Source of the DNA: Phyllobacterium sophorae
GTDB taxonomy: Bacteria; Pseudomonadota; Alphaproteobacteria; Rhizobiales; Rhizobiaceae
NCBI RefSeq assembly: GCF_003010965.1
Contig: NZ_PGGM01000004.1
Coordinates: 248,001-312,000 of the forward strand
Reading direction: 5' to 3'
DNA length: 64,000 nt
Below are positions 9,093 through 17,892 of this stretch, in pieces. A model generated the notes under the pieces. It was not told the origin of the DNA, did no database searches, and saw only the letters and a list, made by a program, of their open reading frames with translations. Positions within the stretch are counted from its first letter, which is position 1, and every line of letters begins with the position of its first letter. The position numbers and the translations under genes were made by a program.

Positions 9093-9287
9093 GCCGATTA
9101 TCTCCCCCCTTTGTGGGGGAGAAAGTGATTTCAGTATCTTAGCGTCAGCTGAGTGCTAGAGATCACAAGAGAGGGGAAATCCCGCTGCGCACTTAGGCAA
9201 ATCCCCTCTCTTGGATTTTCTAAGGATTTAGCGATGAGCTAAATCCAACAAAATTCTTTCTCTCCCACAAGGGGAGAGATAATCGGC
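9093..9287. mobile_element. MITE-like element, copy 1, with 12-bp terminal inverted repeats
   Basis: A 195-bp non-coding element whose ends are perfect inverted repeats, GCCGATTATCTC at 9093 and GAGATAATCGGC ending at 9287, each followed inward by a C-run/G-run hairpin. The middle carries a second dyad, AAGAGAGGGG paired with CCCCTCTCTT. It matches 32661-32845 along its length. It has no coding capacity and would need a transposase in trans. No convincing target duplication is visible. Confidence 0.75.
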
Positions 9288-9297
9288 CTCCACGAGT

Positions 9298-9972
9298 TCA
9301 GCCAACCCGGAACTCCTCCAGCCTTTTGATCTGCATCCCGTTCGCATCGAAATTATCCGGTGACAGCCATGCCTGATAGGCGGCTTTGAGCGCCGGCCAC
9401 TCGCTGTCGATGACCGAAAACCAGGCCGTGTCGCGGTTCTTGCCCTTCTGCACCATATGCTGGCGGAAGATACCTTCAAACGTGAAGCCGAACCGCTCTG
9501 CTGCCCGCTTCGACGGCTCGTTGGCATTATTGCATTTCCATTCATAGCGCCGGTAGCCAAGGCCATCGAAGGCGTATTGCATGAACAGGAATTGCGCTTC
9601 CGTCGCCGCGGGCTTGCGCGAAATCAGCGGCCCCCAGTAGATGTTGCCGATCTCGATCACACCAAACGCCGGATCGATGCGCATCAGTGTCTGGCGCCCC
9701 GCGACCTTGCCGCTGGCGTTGTCAATGACCGCGAAAAATAGCGGGTCCTTGCTCGCTTCGGCCTTTTCCAGCCACGCTGCAAAGGCTTCGTGGTCTTCGG
9801 CGGGGTTTTCGAACAGAAAGCGGAACCGGTCGCCAGCGTCCGCAACCGATGAGGCTTCATAGAGCCCGTCGCCGTGCTTTGCGGCATCGAGCGGTTCCAG
9901 ACGCACATAGCGGCCCTCAATCGGTTCGCGGGCGGGCAAAGGTCGCGGCGTCCAGTTTGTCAGATCGGTCAT
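9298..9972 (-). CDS. GNAT family N-acetyltransferase, RimJ/RimL-like
   Basis: A 224-residue acyltransferase of the COG1670 type that includes ribosomal-protein acetylators and relatives. It opens with EGRYVRLEPLDAAKHGD, has the core strand FFAVIDNASGKVAGRQTLMR, then IEIGNIYWGP, and the acetyl-CoA region RRYEWKCNNANEPSKRAAER with GFTFEGIFRQHM, all typical. The acceptor is not predictable. It is divergent from the aminotransferase gene, sharing an 80-base intergenic region, and its 3' end abuts MITE copy 1. Confidence 0.88.
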   Translation of the reverse strand: MTDLTNWTPRPLPAREPIEGRYVRLEPLDAAKHGDGLYEASSVADAGDRFRFLFENPAEDHEAFAAWLEKAEASKDPLFFAVIDNASGKVAGRQTLMRIDPAFGVIEIGNIYWGPLISRKPAATEAQFLFMQYAFDGLGYRRYEWKCNNANEPSKRAAERFGFTFEGIFRQHMVQKGKNRDTAWFSVIDSEWPALKAAYQAWLSPDNFDANGMQIKRLEEFRVG

Positions 9973-10050
9973 GATATTACAGGCCTGTTTTGCGTAAGAT
10001 TGTTTGACTCCTTACGATGCTACAAGCACAAAGCAGAAGTTGAAAATTGT

Positions 10051-11250
10051 ATGTGGGACAAGAAAATGTTGCGCACTATCGCGGGGTTCGACCGTATTGG
10101 TGAGGAAAATGCCTTTGCAGTGCTTGCCCGGGCAACGGCGCTCGCAGCCGAGGGCAAGGACATCATCAATCTCGGCATCGGCCAGCCCGACTTCAAGACA
10201 CCCGCCCACATCGTCGAAGCCGCCATCAAGGCGCTGAAGGATGGGCACCACGGCTACACACCGGCAACCGGCCTGCTCGCTGCCCGCGAAGCGGTAGCCC
10301 GCCGCACGTTCACCACGACCGGCGTCGAGGTTTCGCCGGAAAACATCATGATCGTTCCTGGCGGCAAGGTAACGATGTTCGCCGCAATCCTCATCTTCGG
10401 TGAGCCCGGTGCAGAAATCCTCTATCCGGACCCTGGTTTCCCGATCTACCGCTCGATGATTGAATTTACCGGCGCCAAGCCTATCCCCGTCCCGATCCGT
10501 GAAGAAAACGGATTCGCATTCTCCGCCGCAGAGACGCTGGCCCTGATCACGCCGAAGACACGGCTCCTGATCCTCAATTCACCCGCCAACCCGACCGGCG
10601 GCGTGACCCCGAAGGCCGAGATCGTGAAGCTGGTGAAGGGTCTCGAAGCCCATCCGCACGTGGCCATCATGTCCGACGAAATCTACGACGTCATGACCTA
10701 TGACGGCGAGGAACATTGTTCGCTCCTGACCTTTCCCGAGATCCGTGACCGGCTGATCGTGCTCAATGGCTGGTCGAAGACCTGGGCGATGACCGGCTGG
10801 CGCATGGGCTGGTCGATCTGGCCGAATTCGCACGAGAGTGGTCAACTCTACGACAAGGTGCGCAAGCTCGCGGTCAATTGCTGGTCCTGCGTCAACGCGC
10901 CGAGCCAGTTTGCCGGCATCGCCGCCATCGACGGCCCGCAGGACGATGTTGTGAAAATGTGCAAGGCATTCGACAACCGGCGCAAGATCGTCGTCGATGG
11001 GCTCAACAGTCTGCCAGGCATCAGCTGCACGACGCCAAAGGGCGCGTTCTATGCCTTCCCCAATGTCAAGGAAACCGGCTGGCCGGCCAAGCAGCTGGCG
11101 GCGGCGCTGCTCGATGAAGCGGGCGTAGCGCTGATCGGCGGCCCGGATTTCGGCATTCTTGGTGAAGGCTATATCCGCCTTTCCTACGCCAATTCGGAAG
11201 AGAACATCGTCCGCGCGATCGAGCGCATTGAGAAATTCCTGGCGAAGTAG
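10051..11250 (+). CDS. PLP-dependent class I aminotransferase
   Basis: A 399-residue fold-type I aminotransferase. The ATG at 10051 (MWDKKML) or the one at 10066 is the likely start; the frame opens upstream but there codes for nothing family-like. Landmarks are the substrate loop NLGIGQPDF (40-48), NSPANPTGG (176-184), the PLP-binding SDEIYD (208-213) and the Schiff-base lysine K243 in GWSKTWAMTGWRMGW. It resembles aspartate/aromatic aminotransferases of the alphaproteobacterial type, but amino-donor specificity cannot be called. It stands alone, ending at a short GC hairpin. Confidence 0.9.
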   Translation: MWDKKMLRTIAGFDRIGEENAFAVLARATALAAEGKDIINLGIGQPDFKTPAHIVEAAIKALKDGHHGYTPATGLLAAREAVARRTFTTTGVEVSPENIMIVPGGKVTMFAAILIFGEPGAEILYPDPGFPIYRSMIEFTGAKPIPVPIREENGFAFSAAETLALITPKTRLLILNSPANPTGGVTPKAEIVKLVKGLEAHPHVAIMSDEIYDVMTYDGEEHCSLLTFPEIRDRLIVLNGWSKTWAMTGWRMGWSIWPNSHESGQLYDKVRKLAVNCWSCVNAPSQFAGIAAIDGPQDDVVKMCKAFDNRRKIVVDGLNSLPGISCTTPKGAFYAFPNVKETGWPAKQLAAALLDEAGVALIGGPDFGILGEGYIRLSYANSEENIVRAIERIEKFLAK

Positions 11251-11260
11251 ACCGGCAGCC

Positions 11261-11277
11261 CTCCCCTTTGTGGGGAG
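11261..11277. terminator. Short GC hairpin between convergent genes
   Basis: CTCCCC pairs with GGGGAG around TTTGT, 11 bases after the aminotransferase stop. No clean T-run follows. The sequence resembles the inner hairpin at the ends of the MITE copies (CCCTTTGTGGGG), so it may be a solo MITE end reused as a bidirectional terminator. Confidence 0.4.
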
Positions 11278-11295
11278 AGCTAAAACCACCAGCCC

Positions 11296-12009
11296 TCAGG
11301 ACGGGGAAGTGACCTTGACTTCGGCCACCGTCGCTTCGATATGCTCGATCAGATTGTCCGGCAGCTTCAACCGGCCGGCGAGCAGGTCGAGATAGCCGCG
11401 TTCGGCGCGCGTCTTCGGATCGATGGCAAGGCGCGAAGCGGTGTAGAGCTCGACCTTCTGCGCATCGGTAACGGCGGCGGCAACCAGCGCGTCGATATCG
11501 ACCGGCGCGTTGAGCTCGTTCGCCAGGAACTCCTGCGTGTCGCTATTGATGCCGGATAGCGAGAGCTTTTCGATGATGCGCGCCTTTTCTGCGTCGTCCA
11601 CCATGCCGTCTGCGCGGGCGGCTGCGATCATCGCGCGGACCAGCACCAGGGCAAACTCATGCTCGCCCTGCGGTGCGGTCGCCGGGTGAAAGCTCGAATC
11701 GTCCGGTGGCGAAAGCAGCTCGGGTTCACTTGCCTGCGGCGTTTCTGCCGGGGTCTTGCCGGACTGGTAGTTCTGGTAAGCCTTGTAGGCGAGCCCTGCC
11801 ACGGCGGCGAGACCGCCAAGCTTCAGCGCGCCACCAGCCACTTCGCGCCCCGTGCCGGTGCCAAGCAGGATTGCAGCCAGCGCACCGGCAGCAAGCGGAT
11901 TGTCCTTGGCCATTTGCGTTGCCTTGCCGGCCGTATCACGAACCGAGGTTCCGACCCCGGGGACGTTGCTTCCCAGGAAATCATCGAGAATCTTCTTCGG
12001 ATCAAGCAT
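11296..12009 (-). CDS. DUF533 / TerB-like inner-membrane protein
   Basis: A 237-residue protein of the DUF533 (YebE-like) type. Residues 1-85 hold a glycine/alanine-rich, membrane-prone segment (LAAGALAAILLGTGTGREVAGG, then LGGLAAVAGLAYKAYQNYQ). Residues 110-235 form an all-helical TerB-like domain (MIAAARADGMVDDAEKARI), which in TerB carries the acidic metal-binding loop. A GAGGAGA ribosome site precedes the ATG. Homologues are envelope-stress associated; the function is unproven. Confidence 0.85.
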   Translation of the reverse strand: MLDPKKILDDFLGSNVPGVGTSVRDTAGKATQMAKDNPLAAGALAAILLGTGTGREVAGGALKLGGLAAVAGLAYKAYQNYQSGKTPAETPQASEPELLSPPDDSSFHPATAPQGEHEFALVLVRAMIAAARADGMVDDAEKARIIEKLSLSGINSDTQEFLANELNAPVDIDALVAAAVTDAQKVELYTASRLAIDPKTRAERGYLDLLAGRLKLPDNLIEHIEATVAEVKVTSPS

Positions 12010-12100
12010 GCAAATCTCCTCTTGGCTGCATGAATTCGCTCCGCATAACTAAGAACGGGTTCATGGCATTGCAATGACAGGAGAGGAATTTGTCAGGCGC

Positions 12101-13030
12101 CTAGCTGCCTATATGCGCCTTCTCGCCGCGCTCTTTGGCTAACCTGACCTGCTTCTGCCGTTCGGCAAATCGGGCACGGTCTGCATCCGTGCGCTCGTGG
12201 TAGCAGTTCGGACAGGAGACACCTGCCTCGAACAGCGGCGAAAGCTTGTCTTCCGGCGCAATCGGATTGCGGCAGGCATGGCAAAGTTTGGCCTCACCCT
12301 CGATAAGACCATGACCGACCGAAACCCGCTCGTCGAAGACGAAACATTCGCCTTCCCAGCGGCTTTGCTCCGCCGGCACATCTTCGAGATATTTCAGGAT
12401 GCCGCCCTTCAGATGAAACACATCGTCGAAGCCAAGACCTTTGACGAAGGCGGTCGCCTTCTCGCAGCGAATACCGCCGGTGCAGAACATGGCAATCCTC
12501 TTGCCTTCGAGCTCTTCGCGGTGATTTTCCACCCATTGTGGAAACTCGCGGAAGGTCTTCGTCTGCGGGTCGATCGCACCGGCAAATGTACCGATCGCCG
12601 TTTCGTAATCATTGCGTGTATCGATCAGGATGGTCGCCGGGTCGGAGATCAACGCATTCCAGTCCTTCGCCGGCACATAGGTGCCAACGCTTTGCAACGG
12701 ATCGATATCCTCCACTCCCATGGTGACGATTTCCTTTTTCAACCGCACTTTCATGCGCTTGAAAGGCATCTCGCTCGCATGGGAATATTTAAGCTCCATT
12801 CCGGCAATGGCTGGCTCGGCTTCGAGAAATTCGACCAGTTTTTTGATAGCGGCCGCCGATCCGGCGACAGTGCCGTTGATACCTTCAGCTGCAAGGAGCA
12901 GCGTGCCCTTGATCCCCTCACCGCAGCACAGCTTCGCCAGCGGCTCCTGCAACGACTGGTAGTGATCCAGCCGGGCAAAGCGATAGAGTGCGGCCACTGT
13001 AAATGGCAGGTTTGAAGAATGATCCGTCAT
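12101..13030 (-). CDS. trhO: tRNA uridine(34) hydroxylase, rhodanese family
   Basis: TrhO (YceA) hydroxylates U34 of certain tRNAs on the way to 5-carboxymethoxyuridine. The 309-residue product starts at the ATG at 13030; the frame extends to a TTG at 13042. It has the N-terminal acylphosphatase-like domain ([17 protein letters not shown]), a rhodanese domain with the active-site cysteine C183 in [12 protein letters not shown], and a C-terminal pair of Cys-x2-Cys motifs (250/253 and 273/276) likely to bind metal. Length and domain order are standard. It is monocistronic and divergent from eda. Confidence 0.93.
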   Translation of the reverse strand: MTDHSSNLPFTVAALYRFARLDHYQSLQEPLAKLCCGEGIKGTLLLAAEGINGTVAGSAAAIKKLVEFLEAEPAIAGMELKYSHASEMPFKRMKVRLKKEIVTMGVEDIDPLQSVGTYVPAKDWNALISDPATILIDTRNDYETAIGTFAGAIDPQTKTFREFPQWVENHREELEGKRIAMFCTGGIRCEKATAFVKGLGFDDVFHLKGGILKYLEDVPAEQSRWEGECFVFDERVSVGHGLIEGEAKLCHACRNPIAPEDKLSPLFEAGVSCPNCYHERTDADRARFAERQKQVRLAKERGEKAHIGS

Positions 13031-13187
13031 GATCGCATCCAACTACTGTGCTATGCCTGCAATTTCAAGGGTTTTACGCTGCCGGCCTCGAACGGTGTTC
13101 CAGTTGTGCAGCTTGTGAGATAACCAGGTAGACAAATCTGCCAAGCCCTACTAAATCGATTGAAGTTCAAGATTGCGGAGAAGTTAC

Positions 13188-13826
13188 ATGACCCAGAAGA
13201 CCGATTTGCTCCTACCCGTCCTCAAGGGCCAGCCGGTTATTCCGGTCATTCTCATCCAGAACGTTGCCGACGCCGTTCCGCTGGCGCGCGCCCTTGCCGC
13301 CGGGGGCCTGCCGGCAATCGAGATCACACTGCGCACGGCCGCAGCCCTCGACGCCATTCGCGCTGTCGCCAATGAAGTGCCGGAAGCCATTGTCGGTGCG
13401 GGAACCATCCTCAATGCCCGCCAGTATGAGGAAGCGAGCGAAGCCGGTTCGCGATTCATCGTCAGCCCCGGTGTGACCCCGCAGCTCATCGAAGCGGCGC
13501 GCCACAGCAAGGTCCCTTTGCTCCCTGGCGCCATCACGCCCGGTGAGATCATGGCGCTGCGCGAAGAGGGTTATACAATGCTGAAGTTCTTCCCGGCCGA
13601 ACAGGCTGGCGGCGCGACCTTTCTGAAATCACTTGCCTCGCCGCTGGCCGGTACGCTCTTCTGCCCGACCGGCGGCATCAGTGTCGCCAATGCCAAGACT
13701 TATCTGAACTTGCCCAATGTCGTCTGCGTCGGCGGCTCATGGGTTGCACCGGAGGAACTGGTCAAGGCTGGCAAGTGGGACGAGATCACCAGACTCGCCG
13801 CCGAAGCAGTCAAGCTGGCCGCGTAG
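13188..13826 (+). CDS. eda: 2-dehydro-3-deoxy-phosphogluconate aldolase
   Basis: Cleaves KDPG to pyruvate and glyceraldehyde 3-phosphate, the last step of the Entner-Doudoroff pathway; some homologues also act on 4-hydroxy-2-oxoglutarate. The 212-residue product starts at the ATG at 13188 behind GGAGAAG. The catalytic glutamate is E45 in EITLRT, and the Schiff-base lysine is K133 in MLKFFPAEQ. The phosphate-binding GGIS is near residue 165. It is a single gene here, with no edd nearby, ending at a hairpin. Confidence 0.94.
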   Translation: MTQKTDLLLPVLKGQPVIPVILIQNVADAVPLARALAAGGLPAIEITLRTAAALDAIRAVANEVPEAIVGAGTILNARQYEEASEAGSRFIVSPGVTPQLIEAARHSKVPLLPGAITPGEIMALREEGYTMLKFFPAEQAGGATFLKSLASPLAGTLFCPTGGISVANAKTYLNLPNVVCVGGSWVAPEELVKAGKWDEITRLAAEAVKLAA

Positions 13827-13867
13827 ACGCCGGAATTTTGGTGCAAACCGCTCTAGAATGTTGAAAT

Positions 13868-13895
13868 CCCTATCTCACCAACGAGGGAGATAGGG
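13868..13895. terminator. Bidirectional hairpin between eda and the DUF882 gene
   Basis: CCCTATCTC (13868-13876) pairs perfectly with GAGATAGGG (13887-13895) between two convergent stop codons. No T-run is present. The CTATCTC step echoes the MITE end sequence. Confidence 0.5.
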
Positions 13896-13902
13896 AGGAG
13901 CG

Positions 13903-15666
13903 TTACGATCCGCTGGTCGGATTGAACTTGGCGATCTGCAGAAAGGTAACCGCCTTGCCTGTGAACTTGTTGGCGGCCACTGGCGTGTCATGGCGGAAGC
14001 CGCCCACATAAACGGTCGTTGGTGCCGTTCGCATCAATGCATTGCGCAGGACGGCCGGTTCCACATGCGGCGCTACATCAGCGACCTGCTCGGTCGAGAG
14101 CGCGCGATCCGGGACATCCGAGGAAACCTGGATCGCCTTGGCGCTCTCATCCTGCGCGGTCTGACGACGCGGTTTCGATCCTTTCGCCGTGGTGTTCACA
14201 CCGCTGTCAAGTATGACAGCGGGCTCACGCGGTTCAGCTGATGCCATTTGTATATTCTGCTGCACGGCTGGCTGCGGGTGGGCAAGGCGCCCGCCGATCG
14301 TTCCTGGCAGTGTGGGCAATTGCTGGGCTTGTTTGAGAAGCGTTTCCGGTGTCGGGTCGACGTCCGGTACCTGAATGATATCCCGGTCGTTCGCCGCCGT
14401 CTCCGGCAAAGCCGAAGCAGGCGCAGGGCGCTGGTCGGGCACAATCGCCGCTACCATCATGTCATTGTGCTTGGGTTTGTCGAAAGGCACAGGCACCAGA
14501 GCATTGACCATTTCAGCGGACGTCTTGGGGGCAGCGGCACTGGAACCGTGGGCGTTGGCCGCCATGAGCTCATTGATTGCACCGACGCCGTTCTGCGGCC
14601 GGGGTTCTGGCAATGCAGCCAGCGCATTCAGTGTCGGCTCAGCCGGCACCGGCGTCGGCGAATAGTCCGGACGGCGCAGGGGAACCGGAACGTTGAGTGC
14701 TAGAGCCTGATTGTCCTCGGGCGTTCCCGCCATCGGCGTTTCAGGCTCCGGCACTACAGGATTGGCCTGTGACGCTTTGGTCTGTGCTGGTGCTCCATCG
14801 CCATCGGCTACTTCCGCTTTTGCAGCAACGGTCCTCGAGGGTTTCGCCGCCGATGCTACAGCAACTGAGCCTTCACTGGAATCCTCTGCTTCATCGGCGC
14901 CGCCGCCAAAGAGAACACCGAAAAGTGTCTTACGGCCGGAGCTCGAGGAGGCGCTGGCAATCTGGATCGAACTGCCACTGCGCTTGCGCGATTCATAGGC
15001 GGCAACGGCCTGCTCATAGCCGGGCAACGGCTTGCCGTCGGAGGGAACGTGCAAGGTCTTGCCATTCGGGAAAACTGTGAGCAGCTCCTTGCGGCTCATG
15101 CGCGGCCAGTGGCGAACATTGCCGACATCGGTATGTATGAAGGGGGAACCGGAGGTCGGATAGTAACCCACGCCGCCAGCCTCGAACTTCAGGGCCGTGT
15201 TGCGAAGCGTCGCGAGTTTCACACCCGGGAGGTACCAGTCCATCGCCTTGCCAAGCATGTGCTGGCTTTTCTCCGCGACGCCGCGCGAACGGGAACGCAA
15301 CATTGAATTCGTGGAGGGGGAGCGATAACCGCAGATAACGTGAATGTAGTCCCTGCCACCGGCCGCCTGGTATACTTGCCACACCAGATCGAACAGGCGG
15401 GGATCCATCTTGGTTGGTTCGTTGCGGCGCCAGTCGCGCAGGAACTTGTTCAGCTTGTTCAAGCCGTCCTGCTGAAAGCGGCCGTTTTTCTTGAATGTGA
15501 TTTCAGCACGTTCGTTCGTATGGACGAAATAAAGTTTCAGGGTGCGTGTCTCGGCATTAGCCTGCGTGGATGCAAACAACATCGACGCAAGAACCACGAG
15601 GAACGCAAACCAGCCGGAACGCACAAGAATACCCACCGTCGATCCGCCGTTCTTAACATGATTCAT
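13903..15666 (-). CDS. DUF882 (YcbK-like, M15-type) envelope protein with long disordered tail
   Basis: A 587-residue exported protein. The ATG at 15666 begins a signal-anchor (GILVRSGWFAFLVVLASMLFA). The DUF882 / peptidase M15A-like domain follows (about residues 40-200), with the zinc-site pattern SQHMLGKAMDW and SPFIHTDVGNVRHWPR. E. coli YcbK/MepK, of the same family, is a murein endopeptidase. The remaining roughly 370 residues are proline/alanine-rich and low complexity, with repeated VPVPLRRP / VPVPFDKP-like steps and no domain I recognise. Probably a cell-wall hydrolase with an extended periplasmic tail. Confidence 0.82.
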   Translation of the reverse strand: MNHVKNGGSTVGILVRSGWFAFLVVLASMLFASTQANAETRTLKLYFVHTNERAEITFKKNGRFQQDGLNKLNKFLRDWRRNEPTKMDPRLFDLVWQVYQAAGGRDYIHVICGYRSPSTNSMLRSRSRGVAEKSQHMLGKAMDWYLPGVKLATLRNTALKFEAGGVGYYPTSGSPFIHTDVGNVRHWPRMSRKELLTVFPNGKTLHVPSDGKPLPGYEQAVAAYESRKRSGSSIQIASASSSSGRKTLFGVLFGGGADEAEDSSEGSVAVASAAKPSRTVAAKAEVADGDGAPAQTKASQANPVVPEPETPMAGTPEDNQALALNVPVPLRRPDYSPTPVPAEPTLNALAALPEPRPQNGVGAINELMAANAHGSSAAAPKTSAEMVNALVPVPFDKPKHNDMMVAAIVPDQRPAPASALPETAANDRDIIQVPDVDPTPETLLKQAQQLPTLPGTIGGRLAHPQPAVQQNIQMASAEPREPAVILDSGVNTTAKGSKPRRQTAQDESAKAIQVSSDVPDRALSTEQVADVAPHVEPAVLRNALMRTAPTTVYVGGFRHDTPVAANKFTGKAVTFLQIAKFNPTSGS

Positions 15667-16014
15667 GTCTGACAATTCGTCCCAACCTTGACCGCTATTC
15701 CAACCCCCGAACAGCTGGATTATCGGATTTAATGGTTAATGGTCGCTTTATTGAAGAACAAATACGTTGAGAGCATGGCAAAAACTCACGCAGAATCCAT
15801 CGTTATGTGGCATGGTAAACGGGTTGTTCACAGCACAGTTAACGTCTTTTGGCTGATGAATCCACCCCACGAAAGTCTAAAATTTGCTCAAGTATTGAAC
15901 AAGCAAGACAGAACTGGATCAATCGCCAACGGACTCTTAAGGTTTGGATCGCCGGTCTTCCTCTTGTGATTCGGACCTTCGAAATTTCATTCGCTACAAT
16001 GACATGGTGCCAAA
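15667..16014. other. Intergenic region between divergent DUF882 and M3 peptidase genes
   Basis: 348 bases without a credible gene; a 76-codon open frame at 15739-15969 has no ribosome site and no recognisable product. The region is AT-richer than its flanks and presumably holds two divergent promoters. No sigma-70 consensus stands out. Confidence 0.6.
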
Positions 16015-17892
16015 ATGACTTCTGAAACAACTGGATACACGCTCGATCACGCACTTATGGCTGCGGCAAAAACCGGCGGCGCGGCAGCCATGAAAAACGA
16101 TCAGGCGGCGCTTGGCGTCCTTCCCGAGTGGAATTTGGCGGATCTGTATCCGTCAACCGAAAGTAGCGAGCTGAAGGCCGATATCGCACGGGCCAATGAG
16201 CTGGCCGCAGCTTTCGAAGCGCGCTGGAAGGGCAATCTCACGGCCGAAGCGGGCAAACCGGACGGCGGCGATTTTGCCGTCTCCATCCGGGAGTTTGAGG
16301 CGCTGGAGGAACTCATTGGCAGGATCGTCTCCTTCGCCGGCCTGGTCTATGCAGGGGACACGTCAGACCCGAAGCGCTCCAAGCTTTATGGCGATATCCA
16401 GCAGAAGATGACGGATGCCAGCACGCATCTGATCTTCTACAGCCTCGAGCTCAATCGCATCGACGATGCGGTGATCGAAAAGGCAATGGCGAACAATCCC
16501 GCCATCGGCCATTACCGGCCGTGGCTTGTCGACCTGCGCAAGGACAGGCCCTACCAGCTTGAGGACAAGCTTGAGCAGTTGTTCCACGAAAAATCGATTA
16601 CCGGCCGTGGCGCCTGGAACCGCCTGTTCGATGAAACCATGACCGCCCTGCGTTTTGAGGTGAATGGCGAGGAGCTGTCGCTCGAGCCCACGCTCAACCT
16701 GCTTCAGGATGCGGACGCCAACGTACGCAAGACCGCTTCCGAAGCGCTTGCCAAGACATTCAAGGAAAACCTGCGCACCTTCACCCTCATCACGAATACG
16801 TTGGCGAAGGACAAGGAAATCTCCGACCGCTGGCGCGGATTTCAGGACATCGCCGATAGCCGCCATCTCGCCAACCGCGTCGAGCGCGAGGTTGTCGACG
16901 CGCTTGCCGAGGCGGTGCAGGCCGCTTACCCGCGATTGTCGCATCGCTACTATGCGCTGAAGGCGAAGTGGCTCGGTCTGGAATATCTGAACAACTGGGA
17001 CCGCAACGCGCCGCTGCCCGAGACCCCGCAGGCCGTCATATCCTGGACTGAAGCCCGCGAAACCGTGCTTTCCGCCTATCACGGCTTCGCCCCGGAAATG
17101 GCCGATATCGCCAGGCGGTTCTTTGACCGGAGCTGGATCGATGCACCGACCCGGCCTGGCAAATCCCCCGGCGCTTTCGCCCATCCCACCGTGCCCTCCG
17201 TGCACCCCTATGTGCTGCTCAACTATATGGGCAAGCCGCGCGATGTGATGACCCTCGCGCACGAACTTGGTCACGGCGTGCATCAGGTGCTTGCTGGCGA
17301 CCAGGGGGCGTTGATGGCTTCGACCCCGCTGACCCTGGCCGAGACCGCATCGGTGTTCGGCGAAATGCTGACGTTCCGTTCGCTTCTGGAGAAGACCAGG
17401 GACAAACGCGAGCGCAAGGCGATGCTGGCGCAAAAGGCCGAGGACATGATCAACACGGTCGTGCGCCAGATTGCCTTCTACCAGTTCGAGCGCCGTGTCC
17501 ACACTGAACGCACGAACGGCGAATTGACCTCCGACCGCATCGGCGAAATCTGGCTGGATGTGCAGAAGGAGAGCCTTGGACCGGCGGTCCGCTTCGGCCC
17601 CGGCTACGAAACCTTCTGGACCTATATTCCGCATTTCATCCACTCGCCCTTCTACGTCTATGCCTATGCCTTCGGCGATTGCCTGGTCAACTCGCTCTAT
17701 GCGGTCTACCAGAATGCCGATGCAGGTTTTCAGCAGAAATATTTCGACATGCTGAAGGCCGGCGGGACCAAGCATCACTCCGAATTGCTGGCGCCTTTCG
17801 GCCTCGATGCGACCGATCCTGCCTTCTGGCACAAGGGCCTGTCGGTCATCGAAAGCATTATCGACGAGCTGGAGGCGATGGACGCCGCATAA
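16015..17892 (+). CDS. pepF: M3 family oligoendopeptidase F
   Basis: A 625-residue cytosolic zinc metallopeptidase that degrades short peptides. The zinc motif HELGH is at 416-420 in MTLAHELGHGVHQVLAG, followed by the third-ligand region TLAETASVFGEMLTF. It has the PepF/M3B architecture and length. The ATG at 16015 has a weak ribosome site; an alternative at 16090 (MKNDQAALGVLPEWNL) is possible. The stop codon overlaps the next start (TAATG at 17890-17894), tying it to the HODM-like gene. Confidence 0.93.
   Translation: MTSETTGYTLDHALMAAAKTGGAAAMKNDQAALGVLPEWNLADLYPSTESSELKADIARANELAAAFEARWKGNLTAEAGKPDGGDFAVSIREFEALEELIGRIVSFAGLVYAGDTSDPKRSKLYGDIQQKMTDASTHLIFYSLELNRIDDAVIEKAMANNPAIGHYRPWLVDLRKDRPYQLEDKLEQLFHEKSITGRGAWNRLFDETMTALRFEVNGEELSLEPTLNLLQDADANVRKTASEALAKTFKENLRTFTLITNTLAKDKEISDRWRGFQDIADSRHLANRVEREVVDALAEAVQAAYPRLSHRYYALKAKWLGLEYLNNWDRNAPLPETPQAVISWTEARETVLSAYHGFAPEMADIARRFFDRSWIDAPTRPGKSPGAFAHPTVPSVHPYVLLNYMGKPRDVMTLAHELGHGVHQVLAGDQGALMASTPLTLAETASVFGEMLTFRSLLEKTRDKRERKAMLAQKAEDMINTVVRQIAFYQFERRVHTERTNGELTSDRIGEIWLDVQKESLGPAVRFGPGYETFWTYIPHFIHSPFYVYAYAFGDCLVNSLYAVYQNADAGFQQKYFDMLKAGGTKHHSELLAPFGLDATDPAFWHKGLSVIESIIDELEAMDAA

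Noticed and set aside
8760..9128. 122-codon + strand frame across the small membrane gene and MITE end
   Set aside because: Overlaps the better-supported minus-strand membrane protein and runs into the repeat.
15739..15969. 76-codon frame in the pepF upstream region
   Set aside because: No ribosome site, no homology, in an AT-rich promoter region.
16363..17832. 489-codon frame antisense to pepF
   Set aside because: Mirror of a highly conserved metallopeptidase; no recognisable domain.
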